Source: Spirochaetaceae bacterium (GTDB taxonomy: Bacteria; Spirochaetota; Spirochaetia; DSM-27196; PWMO01). Taken from it: a stretch of 49,196 bases of DNA. Position numbers and translations under genes: made by a program. The notes beneath the pieces are model-generated. The model saw only the letters and a list, made by a program, of their open reading frames with translations, searched no databases and had not been told where the DNA came from. Positions 16,452 through 25,128 of the stretch are shown here, piece after piece. Numbering within the stretch: position 1 is the stretch's first letter; every line of letters starts with the position of its first letter. The DNA lies in the NCBI GenBank assembly GCA_007693945.1, contig RECP01000108.1, positions 1 to 49,196 on the forward strand, read 5' to 3'.

Positions 16452-16952
16452 ATGCAGGTCAAAGAAGAAGACATATTCGCAATGATCGAAGCGATCGGGA
16501 ATCACTTCCGCGCCAATCTCAATAATCGCTACCTGCGCCAGGCGGTGATGACACTGACGCTTGACCGCCCTACGTGGAACCTGATCGAGCAGCTGACGGA
16601 GAAGTCGGAGTACTATCGCCTGCAGGGCTATCACTTAGATGAGCTCTACGACCGCATCCTGGCGATGGCGCGCTTTGTCTACCACGCACGCCGGGAACTG
16701 CAGCCTCACCTGCGCGCCCTGCTGGCGCGGCAGAACAGCCCGGCCGGGATGACCATCAGCGGCAATGACAGGGTACTGCGGGAGATGTCGGTCAACAATT
16801 TTGCGTCCAATCTCAACATCCTGGCGGACCTTGTGGACAAGTTCTATCACAAAGTGGTCGACATTGACCGCGAACGGCACCACGGTCGCCAGCCGGCGTA
16901 CAGCCGTATCAAGGAGCTGCACGAGCTGGGCCGCTACCTGGTGCCCAAATAG
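16452..16952 (+). CDS. Hypothetical helical protein
   Basis: A 166-residue protein I do not recognise. It is soluble and strongly helical, with many Arg, Leu and Tyr residues (EKSEYYRLQGYHLDELYDRI near 50-70, NILADLVDKFYHKVVDIDRE near 118-138). There is no cysteine cluster, signal peptide or nucleotide motif. The open frame continues upstream to 16362, but ATG 16452 follows the promoter directly. It is divergent from the solute-binding lipoprotein; function unknown. Confidence 0.7.
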   Translation: MQVKEEDIFAMIEAIGNHFRANLNNRYLRQAVMTLTLDRPTWNLIEQLTEKSEYYRLQGYHLDELYDRILAMARFVYHARRELQPHLRALLARQNSPAGMTISGNDRVLREMSVNNFASNLNILADLVDKFYHKVVDIDRERHHGRQPAYSRIKELHELGRYLVPK

Positions 16953-17017
16953 CCGCCGGCCGGGTTACTCTGGAGCCGCGGCGCTCCGGTACTGCGGCGA
17001 TACCCCGCCCGGCAATA

Positions 17018-18307
17018 TCAACTCATGTCCAGTTTGTCGGCGGCCTCAAAGATCGTTGCCATGAACTCATCCAGATGCTCAAGATCCACCGCCGAGTACG
17101 CCAGCCGCAGGTAATCATCCCCCACCGCTATGGTTCCGACCTTCTGGCCCAATAACAGCGTTCGCAGCTGCTCGGCGCTGATGCTGTTGCACTTGAACGT
17201 CATGAAGTAGCCCGAGTTGAACGGCAGCTCCGCCAGCGACGTGCCGGTCGTGCGTTCCGCGAGTATCTGCTTGATCTTGCGGTAGCGTGCCTCCAGAATC
17301 GCGCGGAACTCGCGCTTCTCCGCCTCGTAACCGGGGCTTTGCAGCGCCTTGAGCAGGATGTGCTGGCCGAGGTTGGTGGAGCTGGAAATCACCGAGCGCA
17401 GCGAGCCGGCGAGCTTCTTCTCCAGCGCGGCGTACTGCTCGGGCAACACGCCTCTGGCTCCAAAAGTCACAAAGCCGATGCGGAACCCCCACACGAAGTC
17501 TTCCTTGGTGGCGCCGTCCACCTTGACCGCCAGCAGGTTTTCGTGGGCGCCGGCCAGTACGGAGAATAGCGATTCTTCATAGATTCCGGTCTCATAGAAC
17601 AGTCCAAAGTAGGCGTCGTCGGTTACGACCACCGTCTGGTTTCCGGCTTCCGCGTAGCGCGTAACCAGCTCCGCCAGCGCGCGCGCTTCATCGAGTGTCG
17701 GTGAGTAGCCGGTGGGATTATTCGGAAAGTTGAGCAGGATCACTGCCTTACCCGGGTGGCGCGCCAGCGTCTGCTCCAGCGCGCCGAGGTTCAGGTTGAA
17801 CCGATCGTCAAAAAAGCGGAACGTAACGATACGAGCCCCGTAGCGTTCTTCAAACATCAGGCGGTAGTTGCCCCAGAACATGTCCGGCATGATGATTACA
17901 TCCCCGGCGTTTACAAAGAGATCGGCTGCCTGTGCCACTCCCGCAGTCAGACCGGGCGTGACAACCGGCATCGAAACCGGCGTATCGCCCAGTCCGGGAT
18001 TCTTGCCATGAATCTGCTGCAACCACGCACTGCGCAGCGGGGCCACACCCCCCGTGGGGGCGTACGCAACACTCTCCCGGCCGCTGAGATCGTTGAGATA
18101 GTGGGCAATCGACGGCAACGCCATCGGCTGGCCGTCTTTGAACGCCATACCCGCGGTAGCGTTGAACGTGGTGCAGTTCTGGTTTGCCTCGGCGGTCTGG
18201 GCAACTATTCCTTTGGGAAAATAGATCCTGCGGCCGAAATCCGACAGCGCCCGGTAACAGATCGTCGGCTCGAGTATGCGGTTCAGTTCCTGTGCAAGTG
18301 CGTGCAT
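17018..18307 (-). CDS. PLP-dependent aminotransferase, class I/II
   Basis: A fold-type I aminotransferase of 429 residues. Visible: the substrate loop YAPTGGVAPLRSAW near 80, NFPNNPTGYSPT near 194 with the conserved NNPTG, DDAYFGLFYE near 232, the PLP lysine in DGATKEDFVWGFRIGF near 264 and the arginine that follows. The specific amino acid is not evident. The start at ATG 18307 gives a typical N-terminus; ten earlier in-frame codons would lie upstream of the predicted +1. TATAGT ends 6 bases before this ATG and there is no ribosome-binding site: a predicted leaderless start. Confidence 0.88.
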   Translation of the reverse strand: MHALAQELNRILEPTICYRALSDFGRRIYFPKGIVAQTAEANQNCTTFNATAGMAFKDGQPMALPSIAHYLNDLSGRESVAYAPTGGVAPLRSAWLQQIHGKNPGLGDTPVSMPVVTPGLTAGVAQAADLFVNAGDVIIMPDMFWGNYRLMFEERYGARIVTFRFFDDRFNLNLGALEQTLARHPGKAVILLNFPNNPTGYSPTLDEARALAELVTRYAEAGNQTVVVTDDAYFGLFYETGIYEESLFSVLAGAHENLLAVKVDGATKEDFVWGFRIGFVTFGARGVLPEQYAALEKKLAGSLRSVISSSTNLGQHILLKALQSPGYEAEKREFRAILEARYRKIKQILAERTTGTSLAELPFNSGYFMTFKCNSISAEQLRTLLLGQKVGTIAVGDDYLRLAYSAVDLEHLDEFMATIFEAADKLDMS

Positions 18308-18313
18308 GGCCAC

Positions 18314-18342
18314 ACTATATCCGCTCTCCGGCGGCACGGCAA
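18314..18342 (-). promoter_or_regulatory. Promoter of aminotransferase gene, leaderless type
   Basis: Bottom strand: TTGCCG (18342-18337), 17-bp spacer, TATAGT (18319-18314). +1 coincides with ATG 18307. Confidence 0.55.
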
Positions 18343-18351
18343 GCAGCTTCG

Positions 18352-18381
18352 TTGACAGCAGACGTCGTTTCTTCGTAAGGT
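18352..18381 (+). promoter_or_regulatory. Promoter of the 18388 gene, leaderless type
   Basis: Consensus TTGACA (18352-18357), 18-bp spacer, TAAGGT (18376-18381). +1 coincides with ATG 18388. It is back to back with the aminotransferase promoter. Confidence 0.55.
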
Positions 18382-18387
18382 AGCGCC

Positions 18388-19974
18388 ATGGCGAGGAGAG
18401 CGGCGGTTGACCGGATCGATGCGGACGGAAAATCCTCTGCGCAGCACGGGCGGTCGCCGGGCCTGTTGGAAAGACTGCTTTTGTTGCTGGCCGGCAGCGG
18501 CGATTCCGAACGCCAGAAGAAGCGGCTGCTCAAGCAGCTGGGAAGATCGCTTACAAAATCACGCCAGCGATACTACAAACCCGCTGGCCGGCAGGTGCAG
18601 CCCGCGATGGGCTCGCTCTTCTTCGGCATCTACCAGGTAGTCGGCCCGGCGCAGCATCTGCTGCAGCACGCCGATGAGTCGGCCGGCCTGCGCGACATCG
18701 TGGTCGAGTCGCTTCTGACCGAAGATCAGAAACAGCTCAAGGAGCAATTCAGCGAACAGCAGATCCGCGTCATGGCGGAGACTATGGAACCCAGACAGCT
18801 GGCTTCGGGGCTCAAGCACATCATGGTGCAGTTCTTCTCCTCGTTTGACAACGCCACGGTCCGCAGGATCAACAACGCCTACCACCGGCTGCGAACCTTC
18901 GTCGATCTGGCTCGATTTGACTACTACTTCCTTCTCAAGAAGTTTGACTCTTCGATGCCGGAGCTGAACTTCAGCATAAAGCCCAGGTTCGAACCCCTCA
19001 TCGGAGACCGCGTCTCGGAGGATCTCAAGGACTTCATCGGAGTTGCCTACGCGGTTGACACCGGAGGCAATTGGGACGCCGTCTTTGACATGCTGAACTC
19101 CTACCGCGGTCTCGACATGGTTGCCCGCCCGGCGTGGCAAAAGCTGCTGACTACGCTTGACAGCCTGCGCACGAGCAACGTGCTTGTGGCGATAGTGCAG
19201 CACATCGATAATGACCCGTATTACAAACCGGTAGTGGCCGCAAGCCGCGAGCAGATCGTAGAATCGTATCTCAGCCGCGCCAGAACCACAGCCGAGGCGG
19301 CGCTGCAGAAGATCTCCAACGAACGGCGCACGCGCCGTGTTGAGCAACTGTGTCGGGCAGTCTTCGGTGTTAGCGCGGTGTCGCGCACCAGGCATTATAC
19401 CGACCAGGCCAACAGCGTGTACTCCAAGCGAGAGCTGGCCGGCTTTGTGTACACCGACGCCGTCAATTACCTTACGGCATTCCTGCTCGACTACTTCAAG
19501 CGTGACGTCCGGGAACTGGTGGGCGACATCCTGCTGGTGCGCGGACAATGGTCCGCCAACACCGCCTCGCAGCAGCTCTCCGAAGCGTTTCACCGGACGC
19601 TTGCTATCTCGGAGCAGATCGTAGCCTTTGACGATGCACTGGCGGACGAAGGGGAGATGGGCGCCAGGCTGAAGAAGGCAATGGGCAGGATCGTAGACCG
19701 CAACAAGGCCAGCGCCGATCAGCTGCGGCGGCTGCTCGGCGAGGTCAACGACCGTGCCGGGACGATGATCAACGACGCCGGCCGGAATCTGGTTGTGCTG
19801 GCCAGATACCTGAAGGCCGCCATCGAGGACCGCGATCGTGATGAACACGAAGTGATCCTGAACTGGAAGCAACTGCAGTCAATGTCGGCGCAGCCGCTGA
19901 AGCAGCGGCTGGTAGAGGTCTACAGAAAGGTTCACTACTTCGTTCAGCTCATGCAGATATGCGCGAAAACGTGA
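18388..19974 (+). CDS. Spirochaete-type protein of unknown function
   Basis: A 528-residue soluble, mostly helical protein. It looks like a family I know only from spirochaetes, possibly the one catalogued as DUF5312; this is recollection, not a search result. A basic N-terminus with a short hydrophobic stretch (GLLERLLLLLAG, near residue 25) is followed by long amphipathic helices with many Gln, Arg and Leu residues; no catalytic motif is seen. The last 26 bases overlap the convergent methyltransferase gene. It has no ribosome-binding site and a leaderless-type promoter. Confidence 0.65.
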   Translation: MARRAAVDRIDADGKSSAQHGRSPGLLERLLLLLAGSGDSERQKKRLLKQLGRSLTKSRQRYYKPAGRQVQPAMGSLFFGIYQVVGPAQHLLQHADESAGLRDIVVESLLTEDQKQLKEQFSEQQIRVMAETMEPRQLASGLKHIMVQFFSSFDNATVRRINNAYHRLRTFVDLARFDYYFLLKKFDSSMPELNFSIKPRFEPLIGDRVSEDLKDFIGVAYAVDTGGNWDAVFDMLNSYRGLDMVARPAWQKLLTTLDSLRTSNVLVAIVQHIDNDPYYKPVVAASREQIVESYLSRARTTAEAALQKISNERRTRRVEQLCRAVFGVSAVSRTRHYTDQANSVYSKRELAGFVYTDAVNYLTAFLLDYFKRDVRELVGDILLVRGQWSANTASQQLSEAFHRTLAISEQIVAFDDALADEGEMGARLKKAMGRIVDRNKASADQLRRLLGEVNDRAGTMINDAGRNLVVLARYLKAAIEDRDRDEHEVILNWKQLQSMSAQPLKQRLVEVYRKVHYFVQLMQICAKT

Positions 19975-20494
19975 ACATTCTCGGCGGCAGAGCGCCCTCG
20001 AGCGCCAGCAGCCGCCGCTTGCAGTCAGTCCCACGACCGTCGCCAAACGTCCGCAGCGCGTAGTTGCCCAGCTTCCCCGACGCCGGTACCACGCGATGAC
20101 ACGGAACCAGCAGTGGAATGGGGTTGCAGGCCACCGCGTTGCCGACTGCACGCGCCGCACCGCGGCGCCCGATCTTGCGCGCGATCTCACCGTAGGTGAC
20201 CGTAGTGCCGTACTCGATCTTCTGCAGGCGACTCCATACCGCGTGCTGAAACGCTGTCCCGTCAAGCCGCAGCCGCAGCGAAAACTCGCGCAGCTCACCG
20301 CGGAAGTAACGATCGAGCTGATACTCCAGCTCGCCGCACGCGTACTTGTTCTCCTCGACGTCGTATTCCGGTCCCCAGACCGACATGCCGCCCAGTCCAA
20401 TGCTCAGCACCCGTCCGCTCTTGTCCACCGCAAGGCTCAGCCGGCCGATGGGGGAATCGTAGGCATGCGCGTACACATGCTGTCGTGTCTCCAT
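19949..20494 (-). CDS. Methylated-DNA-protein-cysteine methyltransferase (Ogt type)
   Basis: Suicide repair protein that takes the alkyl group from O6-alkylguanine onto its own cysteine. The active site LLVPCHRVVPASGKLGNYA lies near residue 128-146, preceded by the YGEIARKIGRRGAARAVGNA helix-turn-helix with its arginine finger region. At 181 residues it is a stand-alone repair enzyme, without the Ada regulator domain. GAGGGG lies about 7 bases before ATG 20494. The gene converges on the 18388 gene with a 26-base overlap. Confidence 0.93.
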   Translation of the reverse strand: METRQHVYAHAYDSPIGRLSLAVDKSGRVLSIGLGGMSVWGPEYDVEENKYACGELEYQLDRYFRGELREFSLRLRLDGTAFQHAVWSRLQKIEYGTTVTYGEIARKIGRRGAARAVGNAVACNPIPLLVPCHRVVPASGKLGNYALRTFGDGRGTDCKRRLLALEGALPPRMFTFSRISA

Positions 20495-20590
20495 GATCGT
20501 TCCCCTCGCCGGTCAGAATAGCACGATTGCCGCAGGTCTGAACAGTTGCGCCGCGAGCAAAAACAATTCTGGCAGCACTTCATTTGGCAT

Positions 20591-20619
20591 TTGACACATC
20601 GAGCCCGGCAGTTTAGTAT
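20591..20619 (+). promoter_or_regulatory. Promoter of sugar ABC ATPase gene
   Basis: Consensus TTGACA (20591-20596), 17-bp spacer, TAGTAT (20614-20619). Predicted +1 near 20626 leaves a leader with GGAGG at 20646-20650. Confidence 0.7.
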
Positions 20620-20659
20620 ATGGCCCATAAGATAAACCCATTCTTGGAGGTTGTATTTC

Positions 20660-21775
20660 ATGGCAACAGTCGAACTCAAGTCCATCTCAAAGGTCTACGA
20701 TGGCAACGTGCTGGCGGTCAAGGACGCCAACATCACCATTCAGGACAAAGAGTTTGTCGTATTGGTCGGTCCGTCCGGCTGCGGCAAAACCACAACGCTG
20801 CGGATGATCGCCGGCCTGGAGGATATCACCAGCGGAGAGTTGTCGATTGACGGCAAGATCGTCAACGATATCCCGCCCAAGGATCGCGACATCGCGATGG
20901 TGTTCCAGAACTATGCGCTCTATCCGCACATGACCGTGTATGACAACATGGCGTTCGGTCTCAAGATCCGCAAGTTCCGCAAGGAAGAGATCAAGGCCCG
21001 CGTTGATGAAGCCGCCAAGATCCTGGATATCGGCCAGCTGCTCGACCGCAAACCCAAGGCGCTCTCCGGCGGCCAGCGCCAGCGTGTGGCGGTAGGTCGC
21101 GCGATCGTGCGCAAGCCCAAGGTATTCCTCTTCGATGAGCCCCTGTCAAACCTGGACGCCAAGCTGCGGGTGCAGATGCGCGCTGAGATCTCGAGCCTGC
21201 ACAATCGGCTGCAGGCCACGATGGTCTACGTTACTCATGACCAGGTTGAAGCCATGACCATGGGCGACAAGATTGTTGTCATGAAAGACGGCATCATCCA
21301 GCAGATCGGCGGCCCGTTGACGCTCTACAACTACCCGGTCAACCGCTTTGTGGCCGGCTTCATCGGCTCGCCGGCCATGAACTTCATTATCGTCAGAATT
21401 GTCGAGGAGGGAGGCAAGGTCTACGCCCAGGAAGCCAATTTCAAGCTCGAGATCAGCGGCAAGCAGGCGGACGTTGTCCGTGACTACACCGGCAAGGAGC
21501 TGGTTCTCGGTATCCGCCCGGAGGACCTCAACTACGAGCCCAACGCCAAAGACGGTGAGTGTCTGAAGGCTGCCGTTGAAGTCGTGGAGCCGCTGGGCGC
21601 CGAAACTCTCCTCTTCTCCAACACCGGTTCACACCAGTTCATCGCACGCGTGAATCCCGAGATCCACCCGGAAATCGGTGAAGAGGTACGCTTCGTGATG
21701 AAGATGAACAAGCTGATCTTCTTCGATCCGGAGACCGAGCAGGCGCTTTCAGTGGAGGCGGGCGCCAAAGAGTAG
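20660..21775 (+). CDS. ABC transporter ATPase of the MalK/UgpC/MsmX family
   Basis: Energises sugar or glycerol-phosphate uptake. Walker A GPSGCGKTT (37-45), Q-loop, LSGGQRQRVAVGRA signature, Walker B VFLFDEPLSNLDAK and the YVTHDQ switch histidine are intact. After about residue 240 comes the OB-fold regulatory domain of this subfamily (IRPEDLNYEP). It has 371 residues, the normal length. It stands alone with its own promoter and terminator, as shared ATPases such as MsmX do, so it probably serves several permeases coded elsewhere. ATG 20660 has GGAGG 9 bases upstream. Confidence 0.95.
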   Translation: MATVELKSISKVYDGNVLAVKDANITIQDKEFVVLVGPSGCGKTTTLRMIAGLEDITSGELSIDGKIVNDIPPKDRDIAMVFQNYALYPHMTVYDNMAFGLKIRKFRKEEIKARVDEAAKILDIGQLLDRKPKALSGGQRQRVAVGRAIVRKPKVFLFDEPLSNLDAKLRVQMRAEISSLHNRLQATMVYVTHDQVEAMTMGDKIVVMKDGIIQQIGGPLTLYNYPVNRFVAGFIGSPAMNFIIVRIVEEGGKVYAQEANFKLEISGKQADVVRDYTGKELVLGIRPEDLNYEPNAKDGECLKAAVEVVEPLGAETLLFSNTGSHQFIARVNPEIHPEIGEEVRFVMKMNKLIFFDPETEQALSVEAGAKE

Positions 21776-21796
21776 GTAGTCGCTGTAGCAGCTCTC

Positions 21797-21828
21797 AGAA
21801 GCCGGGTTCACGCCCGGCTTCTTTTTTT
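21797..21828 (+). terminator. Intrinsic terminator of the ABC ATPase gene
   Basis: AGAAGCCGGG (21797-21806), six-base loop, CCCGGCTTCT (21813-21822), then a T run to 21828: a perfect 10-bp stem, 21 bases after the stop codon. Confidence 0.93.
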
Positions 21829-21902
21829 GCTCTGTTGCCACACGCTGCCGCTCTGCGCGGCCGGTTCAGTTGTGCAGAGAGACAATCAAAACCACGCAGA
21901 CC

Positions 21903-22994
21903 TTATCCTGGCTGCTGCACGTGACGCGCCGCGGCGCGCCGTGCATGCAGCCCGATCACGTAGCGCGCCGTATGCATCTGGTCTTCCACAATGCGGGCGT
22001 CGTCCGCCAGCCGCTCGAAAAACTCGGATACGGTCAGGCGTTCAGCTACGGCGGTATCCAGCGGTCCCGCCCCGGCAGCCGCAAATCGGGACAGCTGCTG
22101 CAGCTGGTACCAGCTGGTCTCGATGCGCCTGAGCGAATCGCGGACAGCCTCAACGTAGGACGCCAGTTCATCGAGCTCGGCTGCGGCGGCTTCGGTGACC
22201 CGCTGCGGGTCACGCCCCTGGCGGTCAGCCTCCATCCAACGGTCCAGCACGTGACGCATACCCATCAGACTCAGGTAGGTATCCTGGAAGTGCGGCAGTT
22301 GCTCCAGGTAGAGCCCGGCGTAGAGACGATAGGCCGCAGCCGCGTCAAATCGCAGGTTTGCTTCTATCTGGTCACGCCACACGCTGCGGAAACGATCAGA
22401 CCGCCCGACGGTCAGCGGCACGCTGCGAAAGGTCCCATCAGGGCGATGCTCAACCGCGCGCTCAACGTCGGCAAACAGGCTGCGGCCACGCGGATCGCTG
22501 ACGCGGGCGGTGCCGCGCGCAACGGTCACCAGCACGGCGCCGTCCGCGGCGATAGTCACATCGTACTCGGCACCCGCGCCGGTCACACGCGTTGCGGCCG
22601 TCACGACCTCCAGTCGTGCACGCGGATCAGGGTCGCGCATGCGCACCGAAACCGCCCCGGATAGCAGCCGCACAGCGTGGCGCTGTCCGTCGGGGACGTC
22701 CGCGAGCAGTTCCAGATACAGCGCACTGTGCGGCTGCATGCGCACCATCGCCCGCACACCGATGGCATCGTCGGTCTCGATCTCCAGCAGCTCGTCGGCG
22801 GTAGTCTCCAGGAAATCAAACGGCTGCAGGGCCGTCCCGGGACCAATTGCAGGCCAGAAGCGGCGCGCGGCGCGCACCGCAATCGGGTCACCGCTGAGGT
22901 AGATCACGTGTCCGACCGTCTGCGCATGCAGCCCGGCGCACGGGCCGGCGGTTATCAGCACTGCCAGTACAATCAGGGCCGACATCTGTTTCAC
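21903..22994 (-). CDS. Exported FecR-domain protein
   Basis: A 363-residue secreted or periplasmic protein. The signal peptide (ALIVLAVLITAGPCAGLHAQ) ends near residue 25. A FecR-like beta domain follows: RLLSGAVSVRM near 108, RLEVVTAATRVTGAGAEYDV near 124 and VLVTVARGTARVSD near 150. The last 150 residues are helical. It overlaps the upstream radical SAM gene by 4 bases (ATGA) and is the third gene of that operon. In other bacteria FecR domains act in signalling or cell-envelope binding; no sigma-factor partner is present here. Confidence 0.7.
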   Translation of the reverse strand: MKQMSALIVLAVLITAGPCAGLHAQTVGHVIYLSGDPIAVRAARRFWPAIGPGTALQPFDFLETTADELLEIETDDAIGVRAMVRMQPHSALYLELLADVPDGQRHAVRLLSGAVSVRMRDPDPRARLEVVTAATRVTGAGAEYDVTIAADGAVLVTVARGTARVSDPRGRSLFADVERAVEHRPDGTFRSVPLTVGRSDRFRSVWRDQIEANLRFDAAAAYRLYAGLYLEQLPHFQDTYLSLMGMRHVLDRWMEADRQGRDPQRVTEAAAAELDELASYVEAVRDSLRRIETSWYQLQQLSRFAAAGAGPLDTAVAERLTVSEFFERLADDARIVEDQMHTARYVIGLHARRAAARHVQQPG

Positions 22995-24112
22995 GGCAAC
23001 TCCTCCCCTCGTTGTGGTGCGGCGGCAAACAGCGTACGCAGGCCGTCGATCTGCTGCGGCAGCGACCCGAAGACCCTGTACCAGACGGCGTCACTCTCCA
23101 TACACAGATATATCGGCGGTATCGGCCGCAAATATTCGCGCAGGGCTTGCACAACGCTGCGGTAGAGCGCTACGCGCTCGCGCTGAATGTAGCGGAACTT
23201 GCCGTCAGCGCAGCAGACGAACTCGTCGTGGATATAGGGCCTGCTGATATGCGCCTTGAGCGCCGGCGTGTAGCGCACCGTTCCCAGACTGATCCAGGCC
23301 ACCCGCTCGGCCGGAACCGCGGCCGCCAGCTGTGCGGCCACGCGGGCGTAGGCCGCAGCTGCATCACGGTTCCCGTCTTGACCGGACCTGCCGTTGGCGG
23401 CGCTGCCAAACAGCGGGTCAAAGTGGAACGCTACCAGGAAGCCGGCCCGCGCCGCGCGTTGCGCGGCCTGTAACCGCGCCGCCAGAGGTGCCGAAGCTCC
23501 CTCTTCAGCCGCAAATCGCGGCGCGTTGACGGAGAACCCGATGACCGCGTTCCCCTTCGGTTCGATATCAAGCAGCTGATCGACGAAGTCGGTCTTGGTC
23601 TTGGCTTCGAAGTAGACGTTGTCAAGGTCGGCCAGCTCGCTGATGTAGCGCCGCGTGATCTCGAACAGCGGGTCGTAGAGCAGCGAGTCTCCGGTCTCGC
23701 CGCTGCCTACGCGCAGCGGGAGGTGGCGGTGGGCCAGGGCCTGTGCCCTGATGGCCGCAATTGCCGGCGACGGGTCGGCGTAGACAGTCACCGGCGCGCG
23801 CTGCAGATAGCTCTGCATAATGCAGTAACTGCAGCCGAGCGGGCAGCCGGCGTAGAGGTCAACGGTGTGGTAGTTGCAGCAGCGATGAACCCGCGTCCCG
23901 GGACAGGCGGACAGCGTAGCCCCGCGGAACGCCGTCACGCAAAGCGTATGCAGATTACGGTCAGCGGCCGGGACCTCTTCCAGAGAGTCGACCGCCCGCG
24001 CAGCCAGGTGCGGCAGGCGGCCCAGCGCGCGCTGAACGGCTTCCAGCCCCACAGCGTCGCTGGTGACATACAGCCGCTTGATACGAGCCTTATAGAAGCT
24101 CGAAGAGTTCAT
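22991..24112 (-). CDS. Radical SAM protein related to spore photoproduct lyase
   Basis: A 373-residue iron-sulfur enzyme. The [4Fe-4S] motif is C90-PLG-C94-SY-C97, in the setting YAGCPLGCSYCIMQSYL that marks the SplB family, with GSGETGDSL, TKTDFVDQLL and GFSVNAP downstream. SplB repairs the spore photoproduct, but spirochaetes do not sporulate, so a different DNA or RNA substrate is likely. I start at ATG 24112; upstream in-frame codons lie inside the preceding gene, which this one overlaps by 23 bases. It has no obvious ribosome-binding site and is probably translated by coupling. Confidence 0.82.
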   Translation of the reverse strand: MNSSSFYKARIKRLYVTSDAVGLEAVQRALGRLPHLAARAVDSLEEVPAADRNLHTLCVTAFRGATLSACPGTRVHRCCNYHTVDLYAGCPLGCSYCIMQSYLQRAPVTVYADPSPAIAAIRAQALAHRHLPLRVGSGETGDSLLYDPLFEITRRYISELADLDNVYFEAKTKTDFVDQLLDIEPKGNAVIGFSVNAPRFAAEEGASAPLAARLQAAQRAARAGFLVAFHFDPLFGSAANGRSGQDGNRDAAAAYARVAAQLAAAVPAERVAWISLGTVRYTPALKAHISRPYIHDEFVCCADGKFRYIQRERVALYRSVVQALREYLRPIPPIYLCMESDAVWYRVFGSLPQQIDGLRTLFAAAPQRGEELP

Positions 24113-25013
24113 CACCGTGTTCCTGCATCCGCTTGAGCGCATCGATTGCGTGTCCAATGTCATCAGGCGAACGGACCTTGATTTGCAGCTCAAAGCCGTC
24201 GCCTTCAAAGTCACGCGGAGCCTTCAGCGCCAACGGTACTCCGCCGCTCAGGCGCTGTTGCAGCTCGCCGAAGCGCCGTTCCATCGCCGTCAGGCGCGGA
24301 TACCGCAGCCGCCGCAATGCTTCAACCGGGTTGCTGCTGCGCATGATATCGTGTGCCAGCTCCACCGCAGCCGGTTCGTGCAGACCGTCGCGCCCGCACA
24401 GTTCGCTGAGCCAGCCGAGCAGCAGCCGGCGGTTGCTGAACGAGACAACGCGTTCGGCGCCCGTCACCGCGTCCAGTACCGCAGCCGGCAGAGCTCCGCA
24501 TACTTCAGCGGTGCGCACGTCGACCGCGCCCTCGTCCACCGCGCGTCGCCAGCGGGGAGCCAGACGCAGATAGCGAGCGATACCGTCGGCAAAACCGCCG
24601 TCGCCGGTCACCAGCTGTGACAGCTGATCGTCAATCGGCACGCGGTTGCGCACGGCATGGCGATGGATCGCTTCGCGCTCAACCCAACTGTACGCGCCAA
24701 TGCGGCCTTCCATGCGCAGCGCCAGCAGCAGCGAGGCGCGCGGTGAGACTGGATCTATCCGATGGACCGGCAGCCTGCCGACACCAATCGCGGCGGCGCG
24801 CCGCACGATTGGCGCGCCCCAGATCAGCTGCGCTGCGGTTGCCTGGTTGTCCGTAAATGAAGCGTGTTCCGCGGGTGCGGGGTCAACGGTCAAACAGGCA
24901 AGCGGCAGCACCGGTACCAGGGCGCGTTCAATGAGACTGTCGTGCGGCACACGCTCCGGGGCAAAGAGGTCAAGCGGCCCGACGCGGGTCAGCAGCTCGT
25001 CGACCCTTTCCAT
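24090..25013 (-). CDS. ParB-like protein, divergent
   Basis: A 307-residue protein with the outline of a ParB/Spo0J-type DNA-binding protein. An N-terminal half carries IGVGRLPVHRID-like strands, then come helices resembling the ParB HTH (RYLRLAPRWRRAVDEGAVDV near 200-220, then RLLLGWLSELCGRDG). Canonical ParB box motifs such as GERR are not seen, so this is a guess from architecture. It is first in an operon with the radical SAM and FecR genes. ATG 25013 has GAGGAG 6 bases upstream; an ATG 6 bases earlier would abut that site. Confidence 0.45.
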   Translation of the reverse strand: MERVDELLTRVGPLDLFAPERVPHDSLIERALVPVLPLACLTVDPAPAEHASFTDNQATAAQLIWGAPIVRRAAAIGVGRLPVHRIDPVSPRASLLLALRMEGRIGAYSWVEREAIHRHAVRNRVPIDDQLSQLVTGDGGFADGIARYLRLAPRWRRAVDEGAVDVRTAEVCGALPAAVLDAVTGAERVVSFSNRRLLLGWLSELCGRDGLHEPAAVELAHDIMRSSNPVEALRRLRYPRLTAMERRFGELQQRLSGGVPLALKAPRDFEGDGFELQIKVRSPDDIGHAIDALKRMQEHGDELFELL

Positions 25014-25065
25014 CTGCATCTCCTCACAATACCAGACATCCGCACGGCACTCCAACCGTCTCAGC

Positions 25066-25095
25066 TTGACATTGCAAACCTGTGCGGCATACGAT
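25066..25095 (+). promoter_or_regulatory. Promoter of hom
   Basis: Consensus TTGACA (25066-25071), 18-bp spacer, TACGAT (25090-25095); leader of about 27 bases with AAGGG before the ATG. Confidence 0.65.
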
Positions 25096-25128
25096 GGCGT
25101 ACCATGTTCAGCGTCAAGGGTTACCCCG

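Noticed and set aside
24646-25128. Upstream extension of the hom frame
   Set aside because: It would add 161 residues overlapping the divergent ParB-like gene. The homoserine dehydrogenase N-terminus, ribosome-binding site and promoter all fit ATG 25129.
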